This document shows, piece after piece, positions 56,851 to 64,000 of a DNA stretch of 64,000 nucleotides. The stretch's first letter is position 1. Every line of letters starts with the position of its first letter. The position numbers were made by a program, and so were the translations under genes. The DNA is from Streptomyces diastatochromogenes (GTDB lineage: Bacteria > Actinomycetota > Actinomycetes > Streptomycetales > Streptomycetaceae): NCBI GenBank assembly GCA_026913215.1, contig JAPTYK010000001.1:1488001-1552000 (forward strand). Direction: 5' to 3'. A model generated the notes under the pieces. That model was not told the DNA's origin. It ran no database searches and saw only the letters and a list, made by a program, of their open reading frames with translations.

Positions 56851-57640
56851 ACGAGGGCAGGTAGCCGCCGGACTGTCCGGCGGCGGTCGGGTGGTACGAC
56901 TCGCCGATGTTGAGCCAGTTGACGCTGTGCAGCCAGGCCGAGCTGGAGCAGATCTCGTGTCCGGTGAAGGCGGGGACGACGCTGGCGAAGGTGAAGCCGT
57001 GGTCGGCCGCGCGCTTGGCGGTGGCCGCGTTGAGGTAGTCGGAGGCGTTGTTGATGGCGCTGCGCTCGTTCTCGCTCAGGCCGGCGACGCAGCTGCCGTT
57101 CAGCTGGTAGAAGCGCGGGTAGCCGAGGACGACCACGCGGGCGGAGGGCGCCTTGCTGCTGATGGCGTTGTACACGGAGTCGAGCTTGCCGGGGAGCGTG
57201 CTGTCCACGTAGGCCTTGGCCTGATTCACGCGGTTGATGCAGGTGGATTCCGACTGGAGCACACAGGTCGTCATGACGTCGGCGAAACCGGCGTCATTTC
57301 CCCCGATCGTGATGGAGACCAGGTCGGTGGCGGCCGAGAGGGGTCCGAGCTGATTCGCGGTCACATCACCCGTTCGGGCGCCCGAGCAGGCGGTGAAGGC
57401 GAACGAGGAGGGGGCGTTCGCGTTCTTCCACAGGACCGGGTACGCCTTCGTGGAGCGCTTGCAGTCGCCGCTGGCGCTGTCGTAGCTCCCGGAGCCGACA
57501 CCGGAGGAGTACGAGTCCCCCAGGGCCACGTAGTCGAGTGCGGCGGTACTGGACGCCTGGGCCGCGCCCGCCCCGGTGAGGGTGAGGACGGCGCCGAGGA
57601 GCAGCGAGGACGAAAGGGCGGCGAAGCGGGGCAGTCTCAT
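56834..57640 (-). CDS. Secreted SGNH/GDSL lipase-esterase
   Basis: Intact 268 residues. Signal peptide RFAALSSSLLLGAVLTLTGAGAAQA. Block I ALGDSYSSGVGSG with nucleophile Ser, block III TIGGNDAGF, block V SYHPTAAGQ with catalytic His (Asp replaced by main-chain or nearby residue as in Streptomyces SGNH lipases). Six cysteines suggest three disulfides (C in SGDCKRS, FTACSGA, TTCVLQSESTCIN, GSCVAG, HEICSSS). The promoter region contains CTACC-A-GGTAG. Confidence 0.92.
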   Translation of the reverse strand: MRLPRFAALSSSLLLGAVLTLTGAGAAQASSTAALDYVALGDSYSSGVGSGSYDSASGDCKRSTKAYPVLWKNANAPSSFAFTACSGARTGDVTANQLGPLSAATDLVSITIGGNDAGFADVMTTCVLQSESTCINRVNQAKAYVDSTLPGKLDSVYNAISSKAPSARVVVLGYPRFYQLNGSCVAGLSENERSAINNASDYLNAATAKRAADHGFTFASVVPAFTGHEICSSSAWLHSVNWLNIGESYHPTAAGQSGGYLPSFNGAL

Positions 57641-57667
57641 GGAACCTCCTGTAGCAGGATCTCTGCG

Positions 57668-57678
57668 CTACCAGGTAG
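57668..57678. promoter_or_regulatory. CTACC-A-GGTAG palindrome upstream of lipase
   Basis: Perfect 5-base arms, 28 bases upstream of the lipase start; possible operator. Confidence 0.3.
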
Positions 57679-57842
57679 TAGCATCGGATCGACCCGACCG
57701 GAAGTGTTCATGTCAAAACTGGGAGTGGACGGCCTCCGATCCTCCGTCAGGGACCGTCGAGATCCGGCCACTCCGGAAGACGGCGCCGCCCCGCGCGCGA
57801 CGGCCGCAAAACCCGGTGCGCGGCCCCGCCCCTTGTCGGATC

Positions 57843-58972
57843 ATGGGCGACATGCCTGACACCCCCGCCGTACCGTCCCCTCCGCAGCCGGCACCCGCCG
57901 CTCCGCTGCCCGTCATCGTCAACCTCGACGACAGCGACTCGCCGGGGGACGTCCTGGACGCGCTGTTCCTCGACCGGTTCGCGACCGGGGAACAGCCGCA
58001 CGCGCACGGCACCTCCCTCGACCGGGCGAAGCCCGACGCGACGCTGCTCCCGGAGGGCGCGCGGGTGCTGCGGACGGCCGGCGAGGACGACCGCAGCTCG
58101 GTCCTCGCCGAGGGCGAGGGCTGGACGATCCTCTCCTCCCGCTGGAACCGGCGCGCGGACGTGACCGTCACGGCGACCGACCCGGAGCTGGCGAAGCGGA
58201 TCCTCGCCGAGGCCACGGACGGGGCGAAGGACGAGCCGGAGCCCGAGCCCGAGGACGTGTCGATGGGCTTCTGGTACGTGGCCCCGCAGCGCGGCCCGCG
58301 CCGGATGACCCGCCGGATCAGCGCCGGGACCTGGGACGAGGTCCGGCCCAACTACTCGGCGCCGGTGGCCGACGCGATGGACCGGCTGATGAAGGTGACC
58401 CCGCAGGACATCACCGGCCGGCTCCTGCTGCTGCACGGCCCGCCGGGCACCGGCAAGACCTCGGCGGTGCGGACGCTGGCCCGCGCGTGGCAGGACTGGT
58501 GCCAGGTGGACTGCGTGCTCGACCCGGAGCGGCTCTTCAACGACATCGGCTATCTGATGGACATCGCCATCGGCGAGGACGACGGCACCGCGAAGGAGCG
58601 CTGGCGGCTGCTGCTCCTGGAGGACTGCGACGAGCTGATCCGCGGCGGGGCCAAGCACACCGCGGGGCAGGCCCTGTCACGGCTGCTCAACCTGACGGAC
58701 GGGCTGCTCGGCCAGGGACGCAACGTCCTCGTCGGGGTCACCACCAACGAGGACCTGGAGCGGCTGCACCCGGCGGTGGTCCGGCCGGGCCGCTGCCTGG
58801 CCCGCATCGAGGTCGGGCCGCTGAGCCGGGCCGAGTCGGTCGAGTGGCTCGGCCGCGAGGAGGGCGTGCCGCGCGAGGGCGCGACGCTGGCGGAGCTGTT
58901 CGCGCTGCGCCGCGGCACGCCCTCCACGGACCTCCCGGAGCCCCGCACGGCGGGGCGGGCCTCTACCTGTAG
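57843..58972 (+). CDS. DUF5925 AAA ATPase (frame break at end)
   Basis: About 376 residues. N-terminal DUF5925 domain (PLPVIVNLDDSDSPGDVLDALFLDRFATGEQPHAHGTSLDR.., GFWYVAPQRG) then an AAA+ module: Walker A LLLLHGPPGTGKTSAVRTLA, Walker B LLLLEDCDELI, sensor region VGVTTNEDLERLHPAVVRPGRCLARIEVGPLS with the arginine finger. ATG 57843 or ATG 57852. A G is missing near 58950; true C-terminus GGAGLYL. Remodelling partner unknown. Confidence 0.85.
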
Positions 58973-58973
58973 G

Positions 58974-59347
58974 TCAGTTGTCGTACGCCGCCCGCAGGGC
59001 TCGTTCAGCGCCGCCTCCGCGGCCTCGCGGCTGAGGCCGAGACGGCGGGCCTCCTCGGCGTACTCGGCGGCGGCAGCGGCGGCCCGGCGGGTCGCCGCGT
59101 CGCCGGCGGCGGCGACGAAGGTGCCGTGGCGCCCGCGCGTCTCGATGACCCCGTCCGCCTCCAGGGCCTTGTACGCCTTGGCGACCGTGTTCGCGGCGAG
59201 GCCCAGCTGCTCCGCGAGCCCCCGTACCGTCGGCAGTTTGTATCCGACCGGCAGTCTGCCCGACCGGGCCCGCTCCGAGATCTGGGCTCGCAGTTGTTCG
59301 TAGGGAGCGGTGGTGGATCCGTGGTCCACAGCGATGGTGAGTGTCAC
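58974..59347 (-). CDS. GntR-family regulator, YtrA type (frame break)
   Basis: Short GntR protein, about 124 residues. MTLTIAVDHGSTTAPYEQLRAQISERARSGRLPVGYKLPTVRGLAEQLGLAANTVAKAYKALEADGVIETRGRHGTFV is the winged helix; the tail AAAAAAEYAEEARRLGLSREAAEAALNEALRAAYDN is the short dimerisation helix of the YtrA subgroup. A base is missing near 59000. Stop abuts that of the AAA ATPase (1 base apart). Confidence 0.85.
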
Positions 59348-59421
59348 CCCGCCGATTCTGCCCCCACCCCACCGGAAAATGGGAGGCGGTGGCGCGTCCC
59401 GCGCCCGTAGCGTGCCGCCAC

Positions 59422-60345
59422 ATGACTGTCATCGTCCGTGATGTACGGCCCGGGGACGCCGAGGGTTTCGCCCGGGTCCGCCGGGCAGCGCTGCCCTACA
59501 TGCTCGCGACCGCCGAACAGCTCGCCTTCGCCTGGGCGCACGCCCATCCCGACGGCCACCACCGCCCGCTGGTCGCCGTCACCGAGGACGGCGTGATCAT
59601 CGGAATCGCCCAGGTGGGCATCGCGCACGACGCCCTGGAGCCGGGGATCGGCTGCGCCGACGTGTACGTGGATCCCGCGCACCTGGGGCGGGGCGCGGGG
59701 ACGCTGCTGCTGCGCGCCGCCGAGGAGCACCTGGAGGAGCGGGGCGCGCGGACGCTGTACAGCTGGGTCCTGGACGAGCCGGCGAACCGCGCCTGGGCCG
59801 GGCGGCGGGGCTACGCGCCCCGCCGCAGCGCGCACTTCCTCCGGCTCGACCTGACGACGGCCGGACTGCCGCCGCTCCAGGACCCGCCGGCCGGTGTCGA
59901 GCTGCGCACGGCCGAGGACTTCGCGGCCGACCCCCGGCCGCTGTTCGAGCTGGACGCGGTGACGACGGCGGACGAGCCGACCGACGTGGGCGCGGAGCTG
60001 GACGACTACGCGCACTGGCTGGCGACCACCTGGGAGCATCCGCTGCTCGACCGGGCGCTGACGACGGTCGCGGTGGTGGACGGGGTGCCGGTGGCGTTCA
60101 GCGCGGCGCAGACGGACGGCCTGGGCCGGTACTCCTCGGGGATGACCGGCACCGCGCCCGCGTTCCGCGGCCGTGGGCTCGCGAAGTTCGTCAAGAACGC
60201 CTCGCTGCACCGGGCCAGGGCCGCGGGCTGCGTGGAGGCGTTCACGGCGAACGACGCCGGGAACGGCCCGATGCTGGCGATCAACGAGTGGTTCGGTTAC
60301 GGGATCGGCGCGACGGAGGTGCGGCATGTCCGGACGATCGGTTGA
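59422..60345 (+). CDS. Tandem GNAT acetyltransferase
   Basis: Intact 307 residues, two GNAT domains in the arrangement of mycothiol-synthase-like proteins. Domain 1: ADVYVDPAHLGRGAGTLLLRAAEEHLEERGARTLYSWV (acetyl-CoA motif GRGAGT). Domain 2: GMTGTAPAFRGRGLAKFVKNASLHRARAAGCVEAFTANDAGNGPMLAINEWFGY (GRGLAK). True MshD has a similar C-terminus, but substrate is unassigned here. Overlaps the DUF402 gene by 20 bases. Confidence 0.85.
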   Translation: MTVIVRDVRPGDAEGFARVRRAALPYMLATAEQLAFAWAHAHPDGHHRPLVAVTEDGVIIGIAQVGIAHDALEPGIGCADVYVDPAHLGRGAGTLLLRAAEEHLEERGARTLYSWVLDEPANRAWAGRRGYAPRRSAHFLRLDLTTAGLPPLQDPPAGVELRTAEDFAADPRPLFELDAVTTADEPTDVGAELDDYAHWLATTWEHPLLDRALTTVAVVDGVPVAFSAAQTDGLGRYSSGMTGTAPAFRGRGLAKFVKNASLHRARAAGCVEAFTANDAGNGPMLAINEWFGYGIGATEVRHVRTIG

Positions 60346-60803
60346 GATCACCCTGACGAAGGCGGGCCGGACGAAGATCCGCTACCCGGCCGAGGTGCTG
60401 ACGGAGGAGGGCGCCCGGCTCTCGGTGCGCGCCCCGTGGGCGGCCGAGGGGGTGCGGGACTTCGGCTTCGTGCGGTTCGAGCCGGGGACGTGTTCGTGGA
60501 GCACTACTGGCGCGACCGCTGGTTCACGGTCAAGGAGGTGTGGTCGGCCGACGGCGCCCTCAAGGGCTGGTACTGCGACATCACCCGGCCGGCCGTGTTC
60601 GACGGCTCCGGGTGGTGGTCGAGGACCTGGACCTGGACCTGTGGGTGTCGGCGGACGGCAGCGAGGTGCTGCGGCTCGACGAGGACGAGTTCGCGGCGAG
60701 CGGCCTCGCCGCCTCCGACCCGGAGGCGGCGGCCCGTGCCGTGGTGGCCCTCGACGAGCTGGAGCTGCTCGGCCGGGAGGGCCTGATCGACCTGCTGGCC
60801 TAG
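60326..60803 (+). CDS. DUF402 protein (two frame breaks)
   Basis: About 159 residues. MSGRSVEITLTKAGRTKIRYPAEVLTEEGARLSVRAPWAAEGVRDFGFVRFEPGDVFVEHYWRDRWFTVKEVWSADGALKGWYCDITRPAVFDG, then VVEDLDLDLWVSADGSEVLRLDEDEFAASGLAASDPEAAARAVVALDELELL. WYCDITRP and EDLDLDLWV are DUF402 motifs; family members are metal-dependent nucleoside-phosphate phosphatases. Breaks near 60487 and 60612. Coupled to the GNAT gene. Confidence 0.8.
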
Positions 60804-60806
60804 GCC

Positions 60807-60914
60807 CCGGCGCGGCTCGGTGTCCGCCCGGCCCCGGCGCGGTTCGAGCTCCGCCCGGACCCGGTGCGGTTCGGTGTCCGCCCGGACCCGGCGCGGTTCG
60901 AGCTCCGCCCGGGT
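60807..60914. repeat. Four tandem 27-base repeats running into a gene end
   Basis: Units at 60807, 60834, 60861 and 60888 share CGGTTCGG or CGGTTCGAG words and CCGCCCGG. Variants alternate: units 1 and 3 read GGTGTCCG, units 2 and 4 GAGCTCCG. The adjacent 3' end of the minus-strand gene (GCGCAGTTCGATGTCC) resembles a fifth copy. Confidence 0.85.
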
Positions 60915-61324
60915 CAGCGCAGTTCGATGTCCTCCTGCTCGGTGGCGAGGAAGCCCGGCAGCGGCAGGCCCGCCCCGCCGGGCGTGAGCTGTACGAGGGA
61001 GGCCTCGACGCGGGCGGCGCCCGGCCGGTAGGCGGGGTCCTTCACGACGGCGCTGTTGGTCCAGGTGTGGAGGTGTCCGTCGCAGACGGCGCGGGTGCCG
61101 CCGATGCCGGTGGACCGGCTGCCCTGCTTGAGGTTGGAGCTGACGAAGACGGGCACTTCGCTGTCGGCGAGGCAGCGGTACGTGCCGGAGACGCTGACCG
61201 TGGCGTCGGCGGCGAGGGTGCCGTACGCGTCGATGGTGAGGCCGTCGACCCCTTCCGCGTGGGCGAGAGGGGCGACGGCGGCGGTCAGCAGGGCTGCCGC
61301 GGCGAGGACGAGTCGGACGCGCAT
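60914..61324 (-). CDS. Small secreted protein (DUF6299-like)
   Basis: Intact 136 residues. Signal peptide MRVRLVLAAAALLTAAVAPLAHA, then GVDGLTIDAYGTLAADATVSVSGTYRCLADSEVPVFVSSNLKQGSRSTGIGGTRAVCDGHLHTWTNSAVVKDPAYRPGAARVEASLVQL. Two Cys probably form a disulfide in an Ig-like beta sandwich. Layout matches Streptomyces DUF6299 proteins. Role unknown. Confidence 0.72.
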   Translation of the reverse strand: MRVRLVLAAAALLTAAVAPLAHAEGVDGLTIDAYGTLAADATVSVSGTYRCLADSEVPVFVSSNLKQGSRSTGIGGTRAVCDGHLHTWTNSAVVKDPAYRPGAARVEASLVQLTPGGAGLPLPGFLATEQEDIELR

Positions 61325-61451
61325 GGGCGGGGGTCCCTTCGGGGTGGGGGGAAGGTGCTGCCCGCCAGGGATACCGGATCCGGCCGCCGACTGTCCGAAT
61401 CTCACCCCATCGGCGGCGAGTTGGAGAGCCGGTACGCATACCGTCGTACGG

Positions 61452-62942
61452 TCAGTGCGGGGCGCGCCGGGCGAGCACCCTCCTCACCAGCGGCCAGGCG
61501 AGCAGCAGCAGGACGACCGTGTAGACGGTGACCGAGAACGGGGTGTTCACCAGCCCGCCCAGCGAGCCGTCGCTGATCTGGAGGGCGCGGCGCAGCTGCT
61601 GTTCGGCGGCCGGGCCGAGGATGACGCCGATGACGGCCGGCAGCACCGGGAGGCCGTAGCGCCGCATCCCGAGGCCGATCAGCCCGATGACGAGCAGCAC
61701 GATCAGGTCGAGCGCCTCGCCGCCCACCGCGTACGCGCCGACGGCGGCGAAGAAGAGGATGCCGGCGTACAGGTACGGGCGCGGGATCCGCAGCAGCTTG
61801 GCCCAGACGGGCGCGAGCGGCAGGTTGAGCGCGAGCAGCAGGACCATGCCGACGAACAGCGAGGCGATGAGGCCCCACACCAGCTCGGGCTCCCGCTCGA
61901 AGAGCAGCGGCCCCGGCTGGATGCCGTACTGCTGGAACGCGGCCAGCATCACGGCCGCGACGGCGGTCGTCGGGAGGCCCAGGGTCAGCATGGAGACGAG
62001 CGTGCCGGCCGCGGAGGCCGAGGCGGCGGACTCGGGTCCGGCGACGCCCTCGATGGCGCCCTTGCCGAACTGCTCCCGGTGCTTCGAGAGCCGCTTCTCC
62101 GTGACGTACGAGAGGAAGGTCGGGATCTCCGCGCCGCCGGCCGGGATCGCGCCGAACGGGAAGCCGATGAGGGGACCGCGCAGCCAGGACTTCCAGGTGC
62201 GTTTCACGTCGTCCCGGCCGAGCCAGGGGCGGCCGACCGGGATGGCCTCGCCCGCCGTGCGGCGCAGGTGCGCGGCGACCCACAGGGCCTCGCCGATCGC
62301 GAAGAGGCCGACCGCGACGATGACGACGTCGATGCCGTCGGCGAGCTGGAGCGAGCCGAAGGTGAGGCGCTGCTGCCCGGTCATCTGGTCGAGGCCGACC
62401 AGTCCGATGGTGAGGCCGATGAGCAGCGAGGCGAGACCGCGGATGCGGGAGGAGCCGAGGACGGAGGTCACCGCGATGAAGGCGAGGACCATGAGGGCGA
62501 GGTAGTCGGGGGCGCCGATGTCGACGGCGAGCGCGGCGACGGTCGGGGCGAGGACGACGAGCAGGATCGTGCCGATCATGCCGCCGGCGAAGTGGCCGAT
62601 GGCGGCGGCCGCGAGGGCCTGTGCGCCGCGCCCTGACTTGGCCATCGGATTGCCCTCGATGGCGGCGACGACGGCCGCGCTCTCGCCGGGGGTGTTGAGG
62701 AGGATCGAGGTGGTGGAGCCGCCGAACATGGCTCCGTAGTAGATGCCGGCGAACATGATGAACGCGCCGGTCGGTTCGAGTCCGTAGGTCACCGGGAGCA
62801 GCAGGGCGACGGCCATGGCGGGGCCGATGCCGGGCAGGACGCCGATGGCGGTGCCGAGGAGCACGCCGATGGCGGCCCACAGCAGGTTCATCGGGGTGAG
62901 GGCGGTCCCGAAGCCGTCGATGAGGGAGTTCAGGGAATCCAC
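61452..62942 (-). CDS. tctA: Tripartite tricarboxylate transporter, large membrane subunit TctA
   Basis: Intact 496 residues, about 12 helices. Family motifs [29 protein letters not shown] ([63 protein letters not shown]) and the C-terminal repeat [40 protein letters not shown]. Works with TctB and the periplasmic-type binding protein TctC. Stop-start gap of 3 bases to tctB. Confidence 0.93.
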   Translation of the reverse strand: MDSLNSLIDGFGTALTPMNLLWAAIGVLLGTAIGVLPGIGPAMAVALLLPVTYGLEPTGAFIMFAGIYYGAMFGGSTTSILLNTPGESAAVVAAIEGNPMAKSGRGAQALAAAAIGHFAGGMIGTILLVVLAPTVAALAVDIGAPDYLALMVLAFIAVTSVLGSSRIRGLASLLIGLTIGLVGLDQMTGQQRLTFGSLQLADGIDVVIVAVGLFAIGEALWVAAHLRRTAGEAIPVGRPWLGRDDVKRTWKSWLRGPLIGFPFGAIPAGGAEIPTFLSYVTEKRLSKHREQFGKGAIEGVAGPESAASASAAGTLVSMLTLGLPTTAVAAVMLAAFQQYGIQPGPLLFEREPELVWGLIASLFVGMVLLLALNLPLAPVWAKLLRIPRPYLYAGILFFAAVGAYAVGGEALDLIVLLVIGLIGLGMRRYGLPVLPAVIGVILGPAAEQQLRRALQISDGSLGGLVNTPFSVTVYTVVLLLLAWPLVRRVLARRAPH

Positions 62943-62945
62943 GGG

Positions 62946-63483
62946 TCAGATCACTCCCATCAGCGGGCCGCCGGGCAGCGGGACGCCGAGCAGCTTGTCG
63001 AAGACGGCGTAGGTGAGGAGCGAGAGGGCGGCCGCGATCAGCGGGTCGCGGGTGAGGTGGCGGCTGCCGAGGGCGTGTGCGGCGCCCCAGAAGAGGAGGG
63101 CGCCGGCGACGGGGAAGCCGAGGGGCCGATGAGGACGGCGAAGCCGAGGAACACCCCGGCGAGGAGCAGGACGGTGCGCCGGTCGGCGGGCTCGGTCAGG
63201 TCGACGTCCTCGCCGCCCTCGGCCTCTCCCGGCCGCCGCGCAGCACGTCGACGGTGAGAAGGACGGCGACGACGAGGAGGCCGCAGCCGACGAGGACGGG
63301 GACGGTGGCGGGGCCGACGGGGCCGCGTCCGGCGATGTCGGCGTCGAGGGTGAGGGCGTCGGTGAGGACGAGGACGCCGAGGAGGAACAGCACGGCGCCG
63401 ACGCCGAGTTCGGACCTCCCGCGCAGCACGCTCTTCGCGGTGGTCGCGGTCTTCTCGGTGGTCACGGTCTTCTCAGTGGTCAC
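62946..63483 (-). CDS. tctB: Tripartite tricarboxylate transporter, small membrane subunit TctB (two frame breaks)
   Basis: About 179 residues, four helices. GTG 63483: [83 protein letters not shown], then after breaks near 63235 and 63125 LTEPADRRTVLLLAGVFLGFAVLIGPLGFPVAGALLFWGAAHALGSRHLTRDPLIAAALSLLTYAVFDKLLGVPLPGGPLMGVI. The N-terminus repeats TTEKT. Overlaps tctC by 4 bases. Confidence 0.85.
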
Positions 63484-64000
63484 AGTCCGAGCTCCTTGAG
63501 GACGGAGCCGACCCGCCGGTCCTGCTCGGTGAGGAAGGTCCCGAACGCGGCTCCGGGCAGGAAGGCGTCGTTCCAGCCGTGGGTCTTCAGCGACTCGCGC
63601 CACTGCGGCGAGCCGTGCAGCCGGGTCACGAGGGCGACGAGCTTCTCGCGCTCGGCGTCGGAGAGGCCGGGCGGGGCGACGATGCCGCGCCAGTTGGTGA
63701 ACTCGGTGTCGAGACCGGCCTCGCGGAGCGTGGGGGCGTCGAGGCCGGGGACCCGCTTCGGGCCGGTGACGGCGAGGAGGCGCAGCTCCCCGCCTTGATC
63801 TGGTCGAGGTACTCGCCGACGCCGGAGACGCCGAAGCCGACCTTGTTCCCGAGGATGGAGGCGAGGAGTTCGCCGCCGCCGTCGAAGGGCACGTAGTTGA
63901 CGTCCTTCGGCGCGATCCCGGCGGCCTGCGCCATGAGCATCGGGGCGAGGTGGTCGGGGCCGCCGGGCGAGGAGCCGCCGCCGACGGGCAGCTTGCCGGG
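63480..64000 (-). CDS. tctC: Tripartite tricarboxylate transporter substrate-binding protein TctC, N-terminus outside window (frame break)
   Basis: C-terminal about 174 residues. [173 protein letters not shown] and [12 protein letters not shown] are family hallmarks. A base is missing near 63795. Binds a carboxylate outside the membrane and delivers it to TctAB. Confidence 0.87.
   Translation of the reverse strand, partial: RQAARRRRLLARRPRPPRPDAHGAGRRDRAEGRQLRALRRRRRTPRLHPREQGRLRRLRRRRVPRPDQGGELRLLAVTGPKRVPGLDAPTLREAGLDTEFTNWRGIVAPPGLSDAEREKLVALVTRLHGSPQWRESLKTHGWNDAFLPGAAFGTFLTEQDRRVGSVLKELGL

Noticed and set aside
60807..60914. CRISPR array
   Set aside because: Units are contiguous with no unique spacers, and no cas genes are present. 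The same holds for 39237-39303 and 40259-40416.

Overview
The window is a very GC-rich actinobacterial chromosome segment, almost certainly Streptomyces. GTG and TTG starts, strong G/C third-position bias, F420-dependent LLM oxidoreductase, mycothiol-type GNAT, SsgA-era style small hypotheticals, many TetR/GntR regulators with adjacent target genes, a class F sortase and DUF families typical of Streptomyces all fit. About 68 genes are recognisable, with no rRNA, tRNA, transposase, integrase or CRISPR array. The sequence itself is damaged. Roughly 40 genes carry one or more reading-frame breaks, nearly all explained by loss of one base from a short G or C run. I read these as sequencing/assembly errors and annotate full gene spans across the breaks.

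Layout, left half: amino acid permease (1-817, partial); gluconate module gntR/gntK/gntP (1011-3845) with a FadR-type operator; LLM oxidoreductase; a steroid-related pair, FAD dehydrogenase and 3alpha/20beta-hydroxysteroid dehydrogenase, around a TetR gene (4974-8137); NUDIX and two DUF202 proteins; quinone oxidoreductase; MBL hydrolase; a 4-hydroxyacyl-CoA-type module (APH kinase, acyl-CoA dehydrogenase, TetR, SDR; 11560-15262) sharing an ACCGAC/GTCGGT operator; secreted NamZ-like muramidase, erythromycin-esterase-like protein and alpha/beta hydrolase; soxR; MaoC/TetR/YiaA/acyl-CoA dehydrogenase/TetR (20757-24152) with another shared operator; ArsR, EamA exporter, and a ScbR-like (butyrolactone receptor family) regulator.

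Centre: a TetR-controlled operon (YdcZ-type transporter, MBL protein, DsbA-like protein; 27600-30151) ends at a strong U-tract terminator. Next comes the most notable locus, 30370-36466, a tightly overlapping operon. It encodes a MppP/RohP-type PLP-dependent arginine oxidase, a DUF6190 protein (RohQ-like), a Schiff-base DHDPS-family aldolase (RohR-like) and a heme-oxygenase-like diiron protein (RohS-like). A small Rieske protein, an NCS1 permease and a flavin/2Fe-2S reductase follow. The first four match the azomycin (2-nitroimidazole) pathway from L-arginine; the last three look like electron supply and transport.

Right half: alcohol and aldehyde dehydrogenase pair; class F sortase with a Gly/Asn-repeat surface protein; CitMHS citrate transporter; a three-gene exported/membrane operon (beta-helix protein, cupredoxin-like lipoprotein, polytopic membrane protein); homogentisate dioxygenase hgmA with a GntR regulator; a type ISP restriction/modification-like protein; TetR plus ABC exporter; CoA transferase; a pseudokinase; SGNH lipase; DUF5925 AAA ATPase; GntR; GNAT and DUF402; a small secreted protein; and the tctCBA tricarboxylate transporter, whose tctC runs off the right edge.
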